NCBI RefSeq assembly: GCF_900107995.1
Contig: NZ_FNUM01000002.1
Span: 1-64,000, forward strand
Length of the DNA: 64,000 nt
Direction: 5' to 3'
Source of the DNA: Alcanivorax sp. DSM 26293
Lineage (GTDB): Bacteria; Pseudomonadota; Gammaproteobacteria; Pseudomonadales; Alcanivoracaceae
The position numbers and the translations under genes are program-made. The notes beneath the pieces are model-generated. The model was not told the origin of the DNA, ran no database searches, and saw nothing but the letters and a program-made list of their open reading frames with translations. This document shows, one piece after another, positions 8,801 through 16,536 of this stretch (the stretch's first letter is position 1; each line of letters opens with the position of its first letter).

Positions 8801-10194
8801 GTCAACACCGCGCGGCCATGGATGCCATCGCCGGCGATGTGGTTCGCGGGCTGGTGTCGGCCTATACCGGTGTTCCCATCGGCTCCAGCGGCAAGCCGGC
8901 CACGGCCAGTTCCGGCACCAGCGGAATTCAATCCGCGCCGTCAGGCTCCGGTGGCAGTGGCGGGGCGGCAACGGGCAGTGCGGGTGACAATGGGGCCTTG
9001 CAGGCACTCACCGGCGAGATGGTGCGCCAGAGCTCTCCGTCACAGGTCAGCGATCATGTGCAAACCGTTAGACGGGCGGTGGAAAGTGGCCTGCTCAGTG
9101 AAGGGCAGGGCAATGCCATCACCAACTCCCTGTTGGGGGGAACGGCTGCCGGGATCCCGGACAGCACGGCGCCGGTGATCATCCTCACGGCACCCACCTC
9201 CCGAGATGGTCTGGCGTTTGGTCCGGCCACGGGGGATAAAAGTGGCGCCCTGGGCCTTTCGGTGAATGTGGAAGGCGAGCCGGAAGGGGCAACCGGTCGC
9301 TGGACCCGACCCAATCCCGCCGCCATGGCACTGTCATCACAAGAGGATGACAACATCACCGTCACGCCGCTGATTCCTGGATTGCAGGAGCTGGACTACA
9401 CCCTGAGAGACACGGCCGGCACCGCACTGGCGAGCATCAAGGTGCCCTTGTCCGTGCCGCAGTTTATCGCCGTGCGCGAGGATGCGGCGGCGTTTGATGC
9501 GGTACTGGCCAGTTATAGCCTGGATGACGTGAAACCCTCGGTGCTGCGGGCGGCCAAGGAAACCTGTGACCTGTTGTTGATGACGGCGAATGTCCGCACT
9601 GTTTGGGAAATGGCGCCATTCAATGAGGCATTGCCGGCCCAGTTTGCAGCGGGCGGGGCTGCCGCAAACCGGTTGACTGTCGCCACATTGCGGGGCAATC
9701 CGCCTTCGGCGGGTCTTGCTGGTCGTACGCAGGCGGGGACCGGTGGCATCGGCGCGACGGTGTATGACGAGACGATCTCCGTCTGGCCGGGGGCGTTCGA
9801 TGATGCGGCCGCCAGCGGCGCGGCCGGGGATGTGGATGATGCTACCCGCCAAGTGGTGCAGCAGATGCAGGGGCTGGATTTTACCGATCTTCGCCTCAAG
9901 CAACTGGCAATTGATATTGTCGGTCGACTCATCGGTGAAACCCTGGCCCATGAGGTGCTGCACAGTCTTCTCGGGTTCCTGATTCCCACCGGACACCACA
10001 ACCCGGCGGTGGCCAGTGACATCATGAATCGGGGCCTGGATCGCAGCTTCCAGAACCGGACCGGTTTTGAGGTCATCGACCTGGCCAACTTCCCGGATGA
10101 GGGCAGTTATTCCGATACGGGGATTGGCTTGATCAATATACCCACGGCGGTGACGCAGGATCTGATCGACCAGCATTTCCCGGTCTCAATCTAG
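5854..10194 (+). CDS. Giant multidomain protein with C-terminal HEVLH metalloprotease-like domain
   Basis: This 1446-residue protein has no signal peptide and no membrane helix. Residues about 18-80 form a charged coiled coil. A conserved-looking core near 370-391 reads GWYPVGRGLGELLYSLALAP. A Gly/Ser linker (about 445-470) leads into a Ser/Thr/Arg-rich helical stretch (about 470-530). A second Gly/Ser/Ala linker lies near 1010-1048. The C-terminal domain carries HEVLHSLLGFLIPTGHH (H1366, E1367, H1370, H1381/H1382), a zinc-protease motif with wider spacing than the classical metzincin HExxHxxGxxH. A self-processing or delivered enzyme is conceivable, but no function is known to me. CGGAGGT precedes the ATG. 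The gene stands alone, with 340 and 151 bases of non-coding DNA on its sides. Confidence 0.9.
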   Translation: MATDDRSGSDDASPSLSLTKKHIDALTHRVHRFDAGISKLEAESKAMKKRGDEAGAASLDRKIKVLRDELIELQNEAASAPEIASALGLESRPQAELAEIPAVVKAAKFETMNIELSEAKYQSLTPISSEWPRQGRVVKDGVAEPVQTLGKVRMLVNSEEGQAAENLPFRLEAKDADSGEVLVLRNGHTNKFGYASVNLGNFPLSRISDMHIVVGKGGSNEEGGDIQRTPVLNASIATHRDLGVPHQVVIRPELLDKLKPRFPGRDGPEIPGTIEDPDDIDIKNSPRSFGLNEEHVDGNCCLRPRTEFPAREYHFRQIVRLNEPLLNFREKGISRQDVQSPIPFGDESPSVYGLTGGNLLLGTVNMYRQGWYPVGRGLGELLYSLALAPCEHVNLAFVDWSRTQRDTRVESRVQREQMEHELNHDRAIEEVVDSVLTERQTGESGSGGGGASLDLGFFSIGGGGGKTSSTTTGRRSLQASTVQDISDEVTQRASSIRSQRSTVVTTSSQRESERIQTRTVHNHNRNHAMTVQYFQVLSHYSVKTELVEEKPVVLVPYDIDDAIFDDIPSFNKFRLAPSRPITRFLDRHSRLLRRMVPRSYSRAFESLSRLLHCRDVYDIETPYATFSRWNIRLDKAWRPGLTISIETNDGQSFPLTPRGGSADQAPVEFISDPVRAEDIEAVRIGFDPVESARVTGNTGIFGLLGESLNDLLEQTLNHKLTRIEITARTDRSRFVPERQSFRLTVVQPNVTLSNDNPHVSLDITPPTINFDGYRGREHQDYCKLKSLIAYIQSRPMRFLRAIWYMEDPDRRAMRFDRFQFQGNSLLDSIVNKPVGVLGNYVAFELLEGHKLVQIDAPNYVVSSRMVSLPTRGVFAEVFLSCCNATEKRDVERFIDPDQSCQKSAPEITGISPGSRAQGSDTRPSDFATPMINLQNAPAVPNPNGMTAGLNVMGTPDIFRDLSRGAELLQFINNATKEAFTSTRQHRAAMDAIAGDVVRGLVSAYTGVPIGSSGKPATASSGTSGIQSAPSGSGGSGGAATGSAGDNGALQALTGEMVRQSSPSQVSDHVQTVRRAVESGLLSEGQGNAITNSLLGGTAAGIPDSTAPVIILTAPTSRDGLAFGPATGDKSGALGLSVNVEGEPEGATGRWTRPNPAAMALSSQEDDNITVTPLIPGLQELDYTLRDTAGTALASIKVPLSVPQFIAVREDAAAFDAVLASYSLDDVKPSVLRAAKETCDLLLMTANVRTVWEMAPFNEALPAQFAAGGAAANRLTVATLRGNPPSAGLAGRTQAGTGGIGATVYDETISVWPGAFDDAAASGAAGDVDDATRQVVQQMQGLDFTDLRLKQLAIDIVGRLIGETLAHEVLHSLLGFLIPTGHHNPAVASDIMNRGLDRSFQNRTGFEVIDLANFPDEGSYSDTGIGLINIPTAVTQDLIDQHFPVSI

Positions 10195-10345
10195 TCCTCG
10201 AACCCGAGAAAGCCCTGGCGTCCCCATCTATGGGTCGTCAGGGCAATCCGGTGGTACCTGCCACCGTCCCGCAAATTTCGCGAGCCCGGTCTGGCACTCT
10301 GTCAGACCCCATTACGGAGACCGCCGGCTCCGTTATCATGTCTCC

Positions 10346-11056
10346 ATGACCTCCCGATACCATCGTCTTGACCGTTTCCTCAGCGCTCGCCTGCAGATCA
10401 GCCGAAGCAATCTGCGGTTATTGCTGGCTGGCGGCCGTGTCCAGGTTAACGGTCAGGTTGAAGGGGATCGGCAACGACGGATTGGTCCGTTCGACAGGGT
10501 GGTTTGCGACGGCGAGATTCTGCAGGCAAACCGGCCCCGTTATCTGATGCTCAACAAGCCTGCCGCAGTGGTCAGTGCCACCCGTGATGATCATCACCCC
10601 ACGGTGCTGGATCTGCTACCGGAGGATCAGCGTGATGGGCTGCACCTGGCCGGGCGGCTGGACTTCAATACCACCGGCCTGGTGTTGCTGACCAACGATG
10701 GCGACTGGTCCCGGCAGTTGAGTCAGCCGGAGAATCAGGTGCGCAAGCATTATCGGGTGACACTGGAAAAGCCGTTAACCGACGACTATGTGACGGCGTT
10801 TGCCGAGGGGATGTGGTTTGAGTACGAAGGCATTACGACGCGCCCTGCGGCGCTGAAAATTCGTACCCCGTTTGAGGCAGACGTGTGGCTTTGCGAGGGC
10901 CGCTATCACCAGATCAAACGCATGTTCGGGCGTTTTGATAACAAGGTGCTGACGCTGCATCGGCTGGCGATTGGTAATTTGGTGCTGGATGAAACGTTGA
11001 AGCCGGGCGAATGGCGGGCGCTTTCGGCGTTGGAGGTGTCCTCCATTTTTTCATGA
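10346..11056 (+). CDS. rsuA: 16S rRNA pseudouridine(516) synthase RsuA
   Basis: This 236-residue protein converts a uridine of 16S rRNA to pseudouridine. An N-terminal S4 RNA-binding domain (residues about 5-50, LDRFLSARLQISRS...LAGGRVQVNG) is followed by the RluB/RsuA catalytic domain. The active-site GRLDFNTTGLVLLTNDG contains the catalytic Asp (about residue 112), and EGRYHQIKRMF is the conserved C-terminal motif. Length matches E. coli RsuA. The assignment as RsuA rather than a paralogue such as RluE/RluB rests on the S4 domain and size. Confidence 0.85.
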   Translation: MTSRYHRLDRFLSARLQISRSNLRLLLAGGRVQVNGQVEGDRQRRIGPFDRVVCDGEILQANRPRYLMLNKPAAVVSATRDDHHPTVLDLLPEDQRDGLHLAGRLDFNTTGLVLLTNDGDWSRQLSQPENQVRKHYRVTLEKPLTDDYVTAFAEGMWFEYEGITTRPAALKIRTPFEADVWLCEGRYHQIKRMFGRFDNKVLTLHRLAIGNLVLDETLKPGEWRALSALEVSSIFS

Positions 11057-11076
11057 GAGGACACCGTCACAGATTG

Positions 11077-11159
11077 CGTAGGGTGCACTGAGCCTAAGGC
11101 GAACTGCACCATCAAACGCGGCATCGGTGCAGTTCGCCTTAGGCTCAGTGCACCCTACG
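11077..11159. repeat. Family C palindrome, perfect 34-bp arms
   Basis: Arms 11077-11110 and 11126-11159 are perfectly complementary over 34 bases with a 15-base loop. The same arm sequence (GTAGGGTGCACTGAGCC...) returns in degraded form at 19440-19523 and as a half copy at 48898-48929. It lies between the convergent rsuA and MpaB-like genes and could also act as a transcription stop, although no T-run follows. Confidence 0.9.
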
Positions 11160-11210
11160 TCTTGAAGGCGCGGGTGTTTGTGACCTTTCCCTCTCTGATC
11201 CTCGAAGCAC

Positions 11211-12095
11211 TTAAACCAGTGGCTTGCCTTTCTTCAGGCGCCGGCGGAAATCCCACAGCACCAGATTGTAAGGGGCCTGCCGGATCACACGCGGCAGCAG
11301 CAGGCTGATGCGGCCAATCGTGCGCACGGTACGCTCGAAACGCCGCTGCTTTTTGTCATTCCATTCCAGCTGCATTTGCGCACGGATTTCCGGCGGCAGA
11401 AAACCCGTGGTCACAAACCGGTTGAAGCGCCCCAGCAGAAAGCGGGTTGGCCGGCTGAGGAATTCCAGGTCGGCGATCATCATCAGGTACCGGCGAATAC
11501 GGTCGTCGATGTGCAATTGCTGCAGGCCTTCCTGCCAATAGGCGTCAAAGGCTTGCAGATCTTTCGGCCAGGTGTCCTGACGAACCTGCAGGGTGGTGCC
11601 CAGCGGGTGGGCCAGCTGGTAAAAGGTTTCCTTTTCCTGCTGGCTCATGGGGCCATGGAGTTTCTGATGGGTATCCACAAAGCCCCAGTAGAGACAGGCG
11701 GCCACCCACATCTGCAGGTTCTCATCGAACGCGTTGTACTTCACCGGTGAGTGTTCGGTGGAGTGGACCTGGGCATGGGAACGATTGACTGCCCTGCGGT
11801 AGGCCAGCTTCTCTTCACTGGTGCCCATCATGGCAACGGCCAGGTAGGTGAAGGTGGTGCGCGAGCGTTTGATCGGGTGATGCAGGATCGAGCCACTTTC
11901 CACCCGGCTTTCCGCGACGCCATAGCCGACCCCTGGCAGGGCCAGTTGCAGGATAATGTTGGCACCACCGGCCAGCAGCATGGCGCCATCGAAGATGCCG
12001 GGAAATTGCGCGTCCAGTTCCCGGGCGGTGGGGGGAGTGGGCCATTGGTGTTCCAGTCGGGCCTGGCGACTTTCCAGGTTGGCTTGGGCTGTCAT
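11211..12095 (-). CDS. MpaB-family (DUF2236) oxygenase-like protein
   Basis: This protein of about 294 residues belongs to the DUF2236/MpaB family, which includes latex-clearing protein and mycophenolic acid MpaB. Helical segments include FDGAMLLAGGANIILQLA (near the N-terminus), HPIKRSRTTFTYLAVAMMGT and VHSTEHSPVKYNAFDENLQMWVAA, which carry the conserved His and Arg residues proposed for haem or metal binding. The start at 12095 is preferred because GAGGA lies about 10 bases upstream. An alternative ATG at 12131 adds 12 residues and has no such site. It follows a LysR-family gene in the same direction after about 125 bases. Confidence 0.8.
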   Translation of the reverse strand: MTAQANLESRQARLEHQWPTPPTARELDAQFPGIFDGAMLLAGGANIILQLALPGVGYGVAESRVESGSILHHPIKRSRTTFTYLAVAMMGTSEEKLAYRRAVNRSHAQVHSTEHSPVKYNAFDENLQMWVAACLYWGFVDTHQKLHGPMSQQEKETFYQLAHPLGTTLQVRQDTWPKDLQAFDAYWQEGLQQLHIDDRIRRYLMMIADLEFLSRPTRFLLGRFNRFVTTGFLPPEIRAQMQLEWNDKKQRRFERTVRTIGRISLLLPRVIRQAPYNLVLWDFRRRLKKGKPLV

Positions 12096-12219
12096 TGTTT
12101 TTCTGTCCTCGCTGTCAGCGCGGTGGTTCATACGCCGTTTTTTTTCATGCTAACGAGGAGTGCGTCATCAAACAATGAGACAAAATTAATTATTTGTATC
12201 ATCGTGGAGTTTTCTGCCC

Positions 12220-13104
12220 TTAAAGCCGCAATGCCCGGAACACCGCCCGCACATGGCCGGCCAGCACATGGGTGGCCGAGCCTTCTTCGCCCCGGTAAAG
12301 CATGGCGATCTGATAGTCGCCCAGTTCAGGCAGCTGATATTCCTCGCCCAGTTGCTGCAGGGGAGGCTGGATTAGGCTGAGCGGGAAGGGGCCAATGGCC
12401 AGATCCGCCTGCATGGCCGCCTCCTGGCCGGCGCAATGTTCGCTGGTGTAAGCCACCCGGTAGCGGTGATCGCTGCGGTCCAGGGCCTCCAGGGCCATCT
12501 TGCGCCAGGGACAGCCCTGGCTGGCCAGAGCCAGGGGCAGGGGCGTCTGGCTCACTGCGATCCCCCCCTGGGCGCCGGCCCACACCAGCGGTTCGCTGTG
12601 CACCACTTCCCCCCGTGCCGGGCGACCCTGTTTACCGGTGGTGACCATAATCAGGTCCAGCTTGCCCGCATCCAGCTGCTTGAGCATGTCGGCGCTGCGC
12701 CCGACGATCACGTTCACCTGCACGGCGGGGTGAGAGCGGGAAAACTGGGTCAGCACCTGGGGCAGGATACGGGTGCCGATGTCATCCGGGGTGCCCAGCC
12801 GCACGGTGCCTTCCAGCTCCGGGGCGGTGAAGTGACTGATGGCCTCCTGGTTAAGTTTCAGCAGGCGCCGGGCGTAGCCGAGCATGGCCTCGCCCTCGGC
12901 GGTGAGGCTGACCCGACGCGCTTCGCGGAGGAACAGCCGTTGCCCCACCTGTTCCTCCAGCCGCTTGATTTGCATGCTCAGGGCAGAGGGGGTGCGGAAC
13001 ACTTCGGCGGCGGCCTGGGTAAAGCTTTCCGTCTCCGCGATAGCCACGAAGCTGCGCAGGATTTCCGTGTCCAGGAGGGGTTGAAGCGGGCTGTCCGGGG
13101 GCAT
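12220..13104 (-). CDS. LysR-family transcriptional regulator (LrhA/HexA-like)
   Basis: This 294-residue regulator has an N-terminal winged helix-turn-helix (residues about 12-70; ILRSFVAIAETESFTQAAAEV...SMQIKRLEEQVG) and a periplasmic-binding-protein-like effector domain (about 95-290). The HTH sequence resembles the LrhA/HexA branch. AAAGGTG precedes the ATG. It is divergent from a small basic protein gene at 13234 and upstream of the MpaB-like gene; by LysR habit it may regulate either neighbour. Its inducer is unknown. Confidence 0.88.
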   Translation of the reverse strand: MPPDSPLQPLLDTEILRSFVAIAETESFTQAAAEVFRTPSALSMQIKRLEEQVGQRLFLREARRVSLTAEGEAMLGYARRLLKLNQEAISHFTAPELEGTVRLGTPDDIGTRILPQVLTQFSRSHPAVQVNVIVGRSADMLKQLDAGKLDLIMVTTGKQGRPARGEVVHSEPLVWAGAQGGIAVSQTPLPLALASQGCPWRKMALEALDRSDHRYRVAYTSEHCAGQEAAMQADLAIGPFPLSLIQPPLQQLGEEYQLPELGDYQIAMLYRGEEGSATHVLAGHVRAVFRALRL

Positions 13105-13233
13105 GTTTCACCTTTCAGAAAAATTGAACGATGAGTAAAGATCTTTTCGATTTACTGATAGTAAACCCGATTGCATCATGGACGCCAATCACAGCCCAGC
13201 CACTCCACAACGTTCCCAAACAGGGAGGAGACC

Positions 13234-13437
13234 ATGAAGCGCAACGACCCTCAAACACTGGAAGCCCCCAAGCGGATTCACTCCCGCAAGCCGGATCTGC
13301 ACATGCCGGCCATGCCTCCCCTGGAGCTGATGGATGCCCTGGATTATCGCATCCGTCTGGCCTGGTATCGTCTGCGCAAGAGCCGTGCGCAGCAGCGGTC
13401 CCGGGTGGCCCAACGGCTGCAAAGAAAGCCGGTCTGA
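13234..13437 (+). CDS. Small basic protein, unknown function
   Basis: This 67-residue, strongly basic protein has a C-terminal helix rich in Arg (AWYRLRKSRAQQRSRVAQRL), recalling small DUF1127-like proteins, though I cannot place it in that family. The start ATG 13234 has an excellent GGGAGGAG ribosome-binding site. It is divergently placed relative to the LysR gene with a 129-base shared upstream region, so it is a likely LysR target. Confidence 0.65.
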   Translation: MKRNDPQTLEAPKRIHSRKPDLHMPAMPPLELMDALDYRIRLAWYRLRKSRAQQRSRVAQRLQRKPV

Positions 13438-13470
13438 GTATGGTGTCTGCGACGGATGTGAAAGCATAGC

Positions 13471-13547
13471 AAGGCGGCTGATTCGCCTTGTGAACAAGGC
13501 TCCAACGGGGTAATGACTGATTCCCTTCCGGAATTCACCGTTGGAGC
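13471..13547. repeat. Pair of small hairpins after the basic protein gene
   Basis: AAGGCG/CGCCTT (13471-13489) is followed by a 10-base perfect inverted repeat, GCTCCAACGG (13499-13508) with CCGTTGGAGC (13538-13547). No strong T-run follows either one. They may end transcription of the small gene or be remnants of a dispersed palindrome. Confidence 0.5.
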
Positions 13548-13592
13548 GTTGCTTGCAAAGCGAATGCTTCAGAATTCCGGCGAGTGACCAGA

Positions 13593-13630
13593 CACAAAAA
13601 AGGCGCCTTTTCAGGCGCCTTTTTTGTGTG
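13593..13630. terminator. Bidirectional terminator downstream of ETF-QO
   Basis: The symmetrical hairpin AGGCGCC/GGCGCCT is flanked by A6 on the left and T6 on the right. It works for the ETF-QO gene reading leftwards and for rightward transcripts. Confidence 0.85.
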
Positions 13631-13653
13631 CGACACGGAAGCCGTGCGGCCAA

Positions 13654-15309
13654 TTACATGTTCGGGTAATTGGGGCCGCCGGTACCTTCCGGAGCCACCC
13701 AGTTGATGTTCTGGGTGGGGTCCTTGATGTCGCAGGTCTTGCAGTGCACGCAGTTCTGGGCGTTGATCTGGAAACGCTTGTCGCCAGTGTTCTCGTCCTC
13801 GACCACTTCGTACACACCCGCCGGGCAGTAACGCTGGGCCGGCTCGTTCCACTTGGGCAGGTTCACCTCAAGCGGTACGTTCGGGTCTTTCAGCGTCAGG
13901 TGACAGGGCTGATCTTCTTCGTGGTTGGTGTTGGACAGGAAAACGCTGTCCAGCTTGGCGAAGGTGATCTTGCCGTCCGGTTTCGGGTAGTCGATCTTCT
14001 TGCTCTGGTCTGCAGGCTTCAGCGTGGCGTGATCCGGGGTGGTGTCACGCATGGTGATCGGCAGTTTGCCGTTGAACAGGTTGATGTCCACGAAGGCAAA
14101 GGCAGAACCGATGAAGTTGCCGAACTTGTGCTGGGCCGGGCCGAAGTTGCGCTGGGCGTGCAGCTCTTCGTGGATCCAGCTCTTGTCGAAGGCATCCTTG
14201 TATTCGGTCAGCTCGTCGCCACCGCGGCCGCCTTTCAGGGCTTCTGCCAGGATTTCCGCGGCAATCATGCCGGACTTCATGGCGGTGTGGGTGCCCTTGA
14301 TCTTGGCGAAGTTCAGGGTGCCGGCGTTACAGCCCACCAGCAGACCACCGGGGAAGGTCATCTTCGGCAGGGACTGCAGGCCACCCTTGGAGATGGCACG
14401 GGCGCCGTAGGAGACACGCTTGCCGCCTTCCAGGTGCTTCTTGATTTCCGGGTTGGTTTTCCAGCGCTGCATCTCGTCGAACGGAGACACGTGCGGGTTG
14501 GAGTAGGCCAGATCGGTGATCAGACCCAGGGCAACCTGGTTGTTCTCGATGTGGTACAGGAAGGCACCACCCGGGGAGCCGGACTCGGTGAGCGGCCAGC
14601 CGGCGGTGTGCACCACCAGGCCTTCCTGGTGTTTGGCCGGGTCGATGTCCCACAGTTCCTTGATGCCGATACCGTAGTGCTGCGGGTCGGTGCCTTCGCG
14701 CAGGTTGAATTTTTCCTGCAGCTGTTTGCCCAGGTGACCACGGCAACCTTCGGAGAAGATGGTGTACTTGGCGTGCAGTTCCATGCCGGGGGTATAGCTG
14801 GGCTTCTTCTCGCCGTCATGGCCGATGCCGGAATCGCCGGTGGCGATACCTTTTACGGAACCATCGTCGTTATAGAGTACTTCGCTGGCAGCAAAGCCGG
14901 GGAAGATCTCGATGCCCAGACCTTCCGCCTGTTCTGCCAGCCAGCGACACAGGTTACCCAGGGAAATAATGTAGTTCCCTTCGTTGTGCATGGTCTTGGG
15001 TACGAACAGGTTCGGCACTTTCTGTGCCTTTTCCGGGCCGGTGAGGTAGTAGATCTCGTCGCCGGTGACCTTGGTGTTCACCGGAGCGCCCATTTCCTGC
15101 CAGTTGGGGAACAGCTCGTTCAGTGCACGGGGCTCAAGCACCGCACCGGAGAGAATATGGGCGCCGACTTCGGAGCCTTTCTCTACCACGACCACACTGA
15201 TTTCCTGACCGGTTTCCTGGGCGATCTGGCCCAGACGGCAGGCGGTTGCCAGACCGGAAGGACCGGCGCCGACGATGACTACATCGACTTCCATAGATTC
15301 GCGTTCCAC
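13654..15309 (-). CDS. Electron transfer flavoprotein-ubiquinone oxidoreductase (ETF-QO)
   Basis: This 551-residue iron-sulfur flavoprotein moves electrons from reduced ETF to ubiquinone, linking acyl-CoA dehydrogenases to the respiratory chain at the inner membrane. An FAD-binding GAGPSG lies at residues 14-19. The C-terminal ferredoxin-like part has cysteines at about 495, 520, 523 and 526 (RYCPAG and CVHCKTCDIKDP) for one 4Fe-4S cluster. The start is taken as GTG 15309 because GAGGAG lies 7 bases upstream and the product then has the usual length. An ATG at 15408 would add 33 residues unlike the family. It is divergent from etfBA, which encodes its electron donor. Confidence 0.93.
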   Translation of the reverse strand: MERESMEVDVVIVGAGPSGLATACRLGQIAQETGQEISVVVVEKGSEVGAHILSGAVLEPRALNELFPNWQEMGAPVNTKVTGDEIYYLTGPEKAQKVPNLFVPKTMHNEGNYIISLGNLCRWLAEQAEGLGIEIFPGFAASEVLYNDDGSVKGIATGDSGIGHDGEKKPSYTPGMELHAKYTIFSEGCRGHLGKQLQEKFNLREGTDPQHYGIGIKELWDIDPAKHQEGLVVHTAGWPLTESGSPGGAFLYHIENNQVALGLITDLAYSNPHVSPFDEMQRWKTNPEIKKHLEGGKRVSYGARAISKGGLQSLPKMTFPGGLLVGCNAGTLNFAKIKGTHTAMKSGMIAAEILAEALKGGRGGDELTEYKDAFDKSWIHEELHAQRNFGPAQHKFGNFIGSAFAFVDINLFNGKLPITMRDTTPDHATLKPADQSKKIDYPKPDGKITFAKLDSVFLSNTNHEEDQPCHLTLKDPNVPLEVNLPKWNEPAQRYCPAGVYEVVEDENTGDKRFQINAQNCVHCKTCDIKDPTQNINWVAPEGTGGPNYPNM

Positions 15310-15786
15310 AGCCTGTCTCCTCGCTATCGATTGCGTGTTCGGCCCTGAAGCCACTGAGAAAGGGGTTCTGAAACACTCTGCCACAGAAAAACCTTTCTCA
15401 GCAGCCACCTGGGGCCAGCCTTGGGGTGGCGCGGAGTATATAGAGATAGGCCAAACCGCACCACTGCCTGGGTTGGCCGCAACGCCCGCTGCATTGTTAC
15501 CGGGTGTTGATCCGGTGGGGCGGCCACTGCAACCATTTCAAACAGGTGTTCGGATTATCCCTTGCTAGCTGGTTGATTTACAAGGAAATGGCCGACCGTA
15601 AAGTCACGAAAAGTGGACACCTTGCAGAGTCTATTTGCAGCAAAATCATTCGCTTACAGATTTTCGGCCTATTGACCTGCTTTGGCCGAGCGTTCAAGAT
15701 AGCGGCTCTTTCGCGGGGGTGGACCCGGCAACGGCGTCAATTCGCCTCCTTCTACATGTCACCCAATGGAACATTCCGAGGATCCT
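15310..15786. promoter_or_regulatory. Divergent control region between ETF-QO and etfBA, with a PsrA-like site
   Basis: These 477 bases contain no supportable gene and must hold promoters for both directions. CAAACAGGTGTTCG at 15539-15552 differs by one base from a CAAAC-N4-GTTTG palindrome, the style bound by PsrA, a fatty-acid-sensing regulator of beta-oxidation genes in pseudomonads. This is a weak single-site match. ACCTTTCTC-like pyrimidine tracts near 15390 are not interpretable. GAGGA before 15787 is the etfB ribosome-binding site. Confidence 0.35.
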
Positions 15787-16536
15787 ATGAAGGTTCTTGT
15801 ACCCATCAAGCGAGTCATTGACTACAACGTCAAGGTTCGCGTGAAGGCGGACAACTCTGGTGTTGATCTCGCTAATGTCAAAATGGCCATGAACCCCTTC
15901 TGTGAAATCGCTGTAGAAGAAGCGGTGCGCCTGAAAGAGAAGGGTGTGGTTACCGAAATCGTTGCCGTTTCCATCGGTCCCAAGACCGCTCAGGAGCAGC
16001 TGCGTACTGCCATGGCACTGGGCGCTGATCGCTCCATCCTGGTAGAAACCGATGAAGACGTTCAGCCGCTGGGCATCGCCAAGGCACTGAAAGCCATCGT
16101 TGACGAAGAAAAGCCGGACCTGGTGATTCTCGGCAAACAGGCGATCGACGGCGACAACAACCAGACCGGCCAGATGCTGGCTGCTCTGACCGGCATGCCG
16201 CAGGGCACGTTCGCGTCTGAAGTGGACGTGGCTGACGGTAAAGTGAAGGTGACCCGTGAAATCGACGGTGGCCTGCAGACCGTTGAGCTGAACCTGCCGG
16301 CGGTGGTTACCACCGACCTGCGTCTGAACGAGCCGCGTTATGCGTCTCTGCCGAACATCATGAAAGCCAAGAAGAAGCCGCTGGACACCAAGACCGCTGC
16401 TGATCTGGGCGTTGACCTGACTCCCCGTGTGACCACTGTCAGTGTGGAAGCCCCGGCCGAGCGTCAGGCTGGCATCATCGTTGGCTCCGTTGACGAGCTG
16501 GTTGAGAAACTGAAGAACGAAGCGAAGGTGATCTGA
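15787..16536 (+). CDS. etfB: Electron transfer flavoprotein beta subunit
   Basis: This 249-residue beta subunit of the ETF heterodimer accepts electrons from FadE-type and other acyl-CoA dehydrogenases. The N-terminus [20 protein letters not shown] and the signature [15 protein letters not shown] near the C-terminus are typical. The segment [28 protein letters not shown] forms the nucleotide-binding region that holds AMP. ATG 15787 has GAGGA upstream; the longer frame start at 15766 does not. It overlaps etfA by one base, so the subunits are translationally coupled. Confidence 0.95.
   Translation: MKVLVPIKRVIDYNVKVRVKADNSGVDLANVKMAMNPFCEIAVEEAVRLKEKGVVTEIVAVSIGPKTAQEQLRTAMALGADRSILVETDEDVQPLGIAKALKAIVDEEKPDLVILGKQAIDGDNNQTGQMLAALTGMPQGTFASEVDVADGKVKVTREIDGGLQTVELNLPAVVTTDLRLNEPRYASLPNIMKAKKKPLDTKTAADLGVDLTPRVTTVSVEAPAERQAGIIVGSVDELVEKLKNEAKVI

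Noticed and set aside
9949-9996. HEVLH motif as a standard metzincin
   Set aside because: The spacing to the next His is too wide for HExxHxxGxxH, so only a metalloprotease-like label is used.
12436-13134. Rightward open frame opposite the LysR gene
   Set aside because: Antisense of a typical LysR gene with good start and ribosome-binding site.
13624-15348. Rightward 574-codon open frame opposite ETF-QO
   Set aside because: Antisense of a well-matched ETF-QO gene; no motifs of its own.
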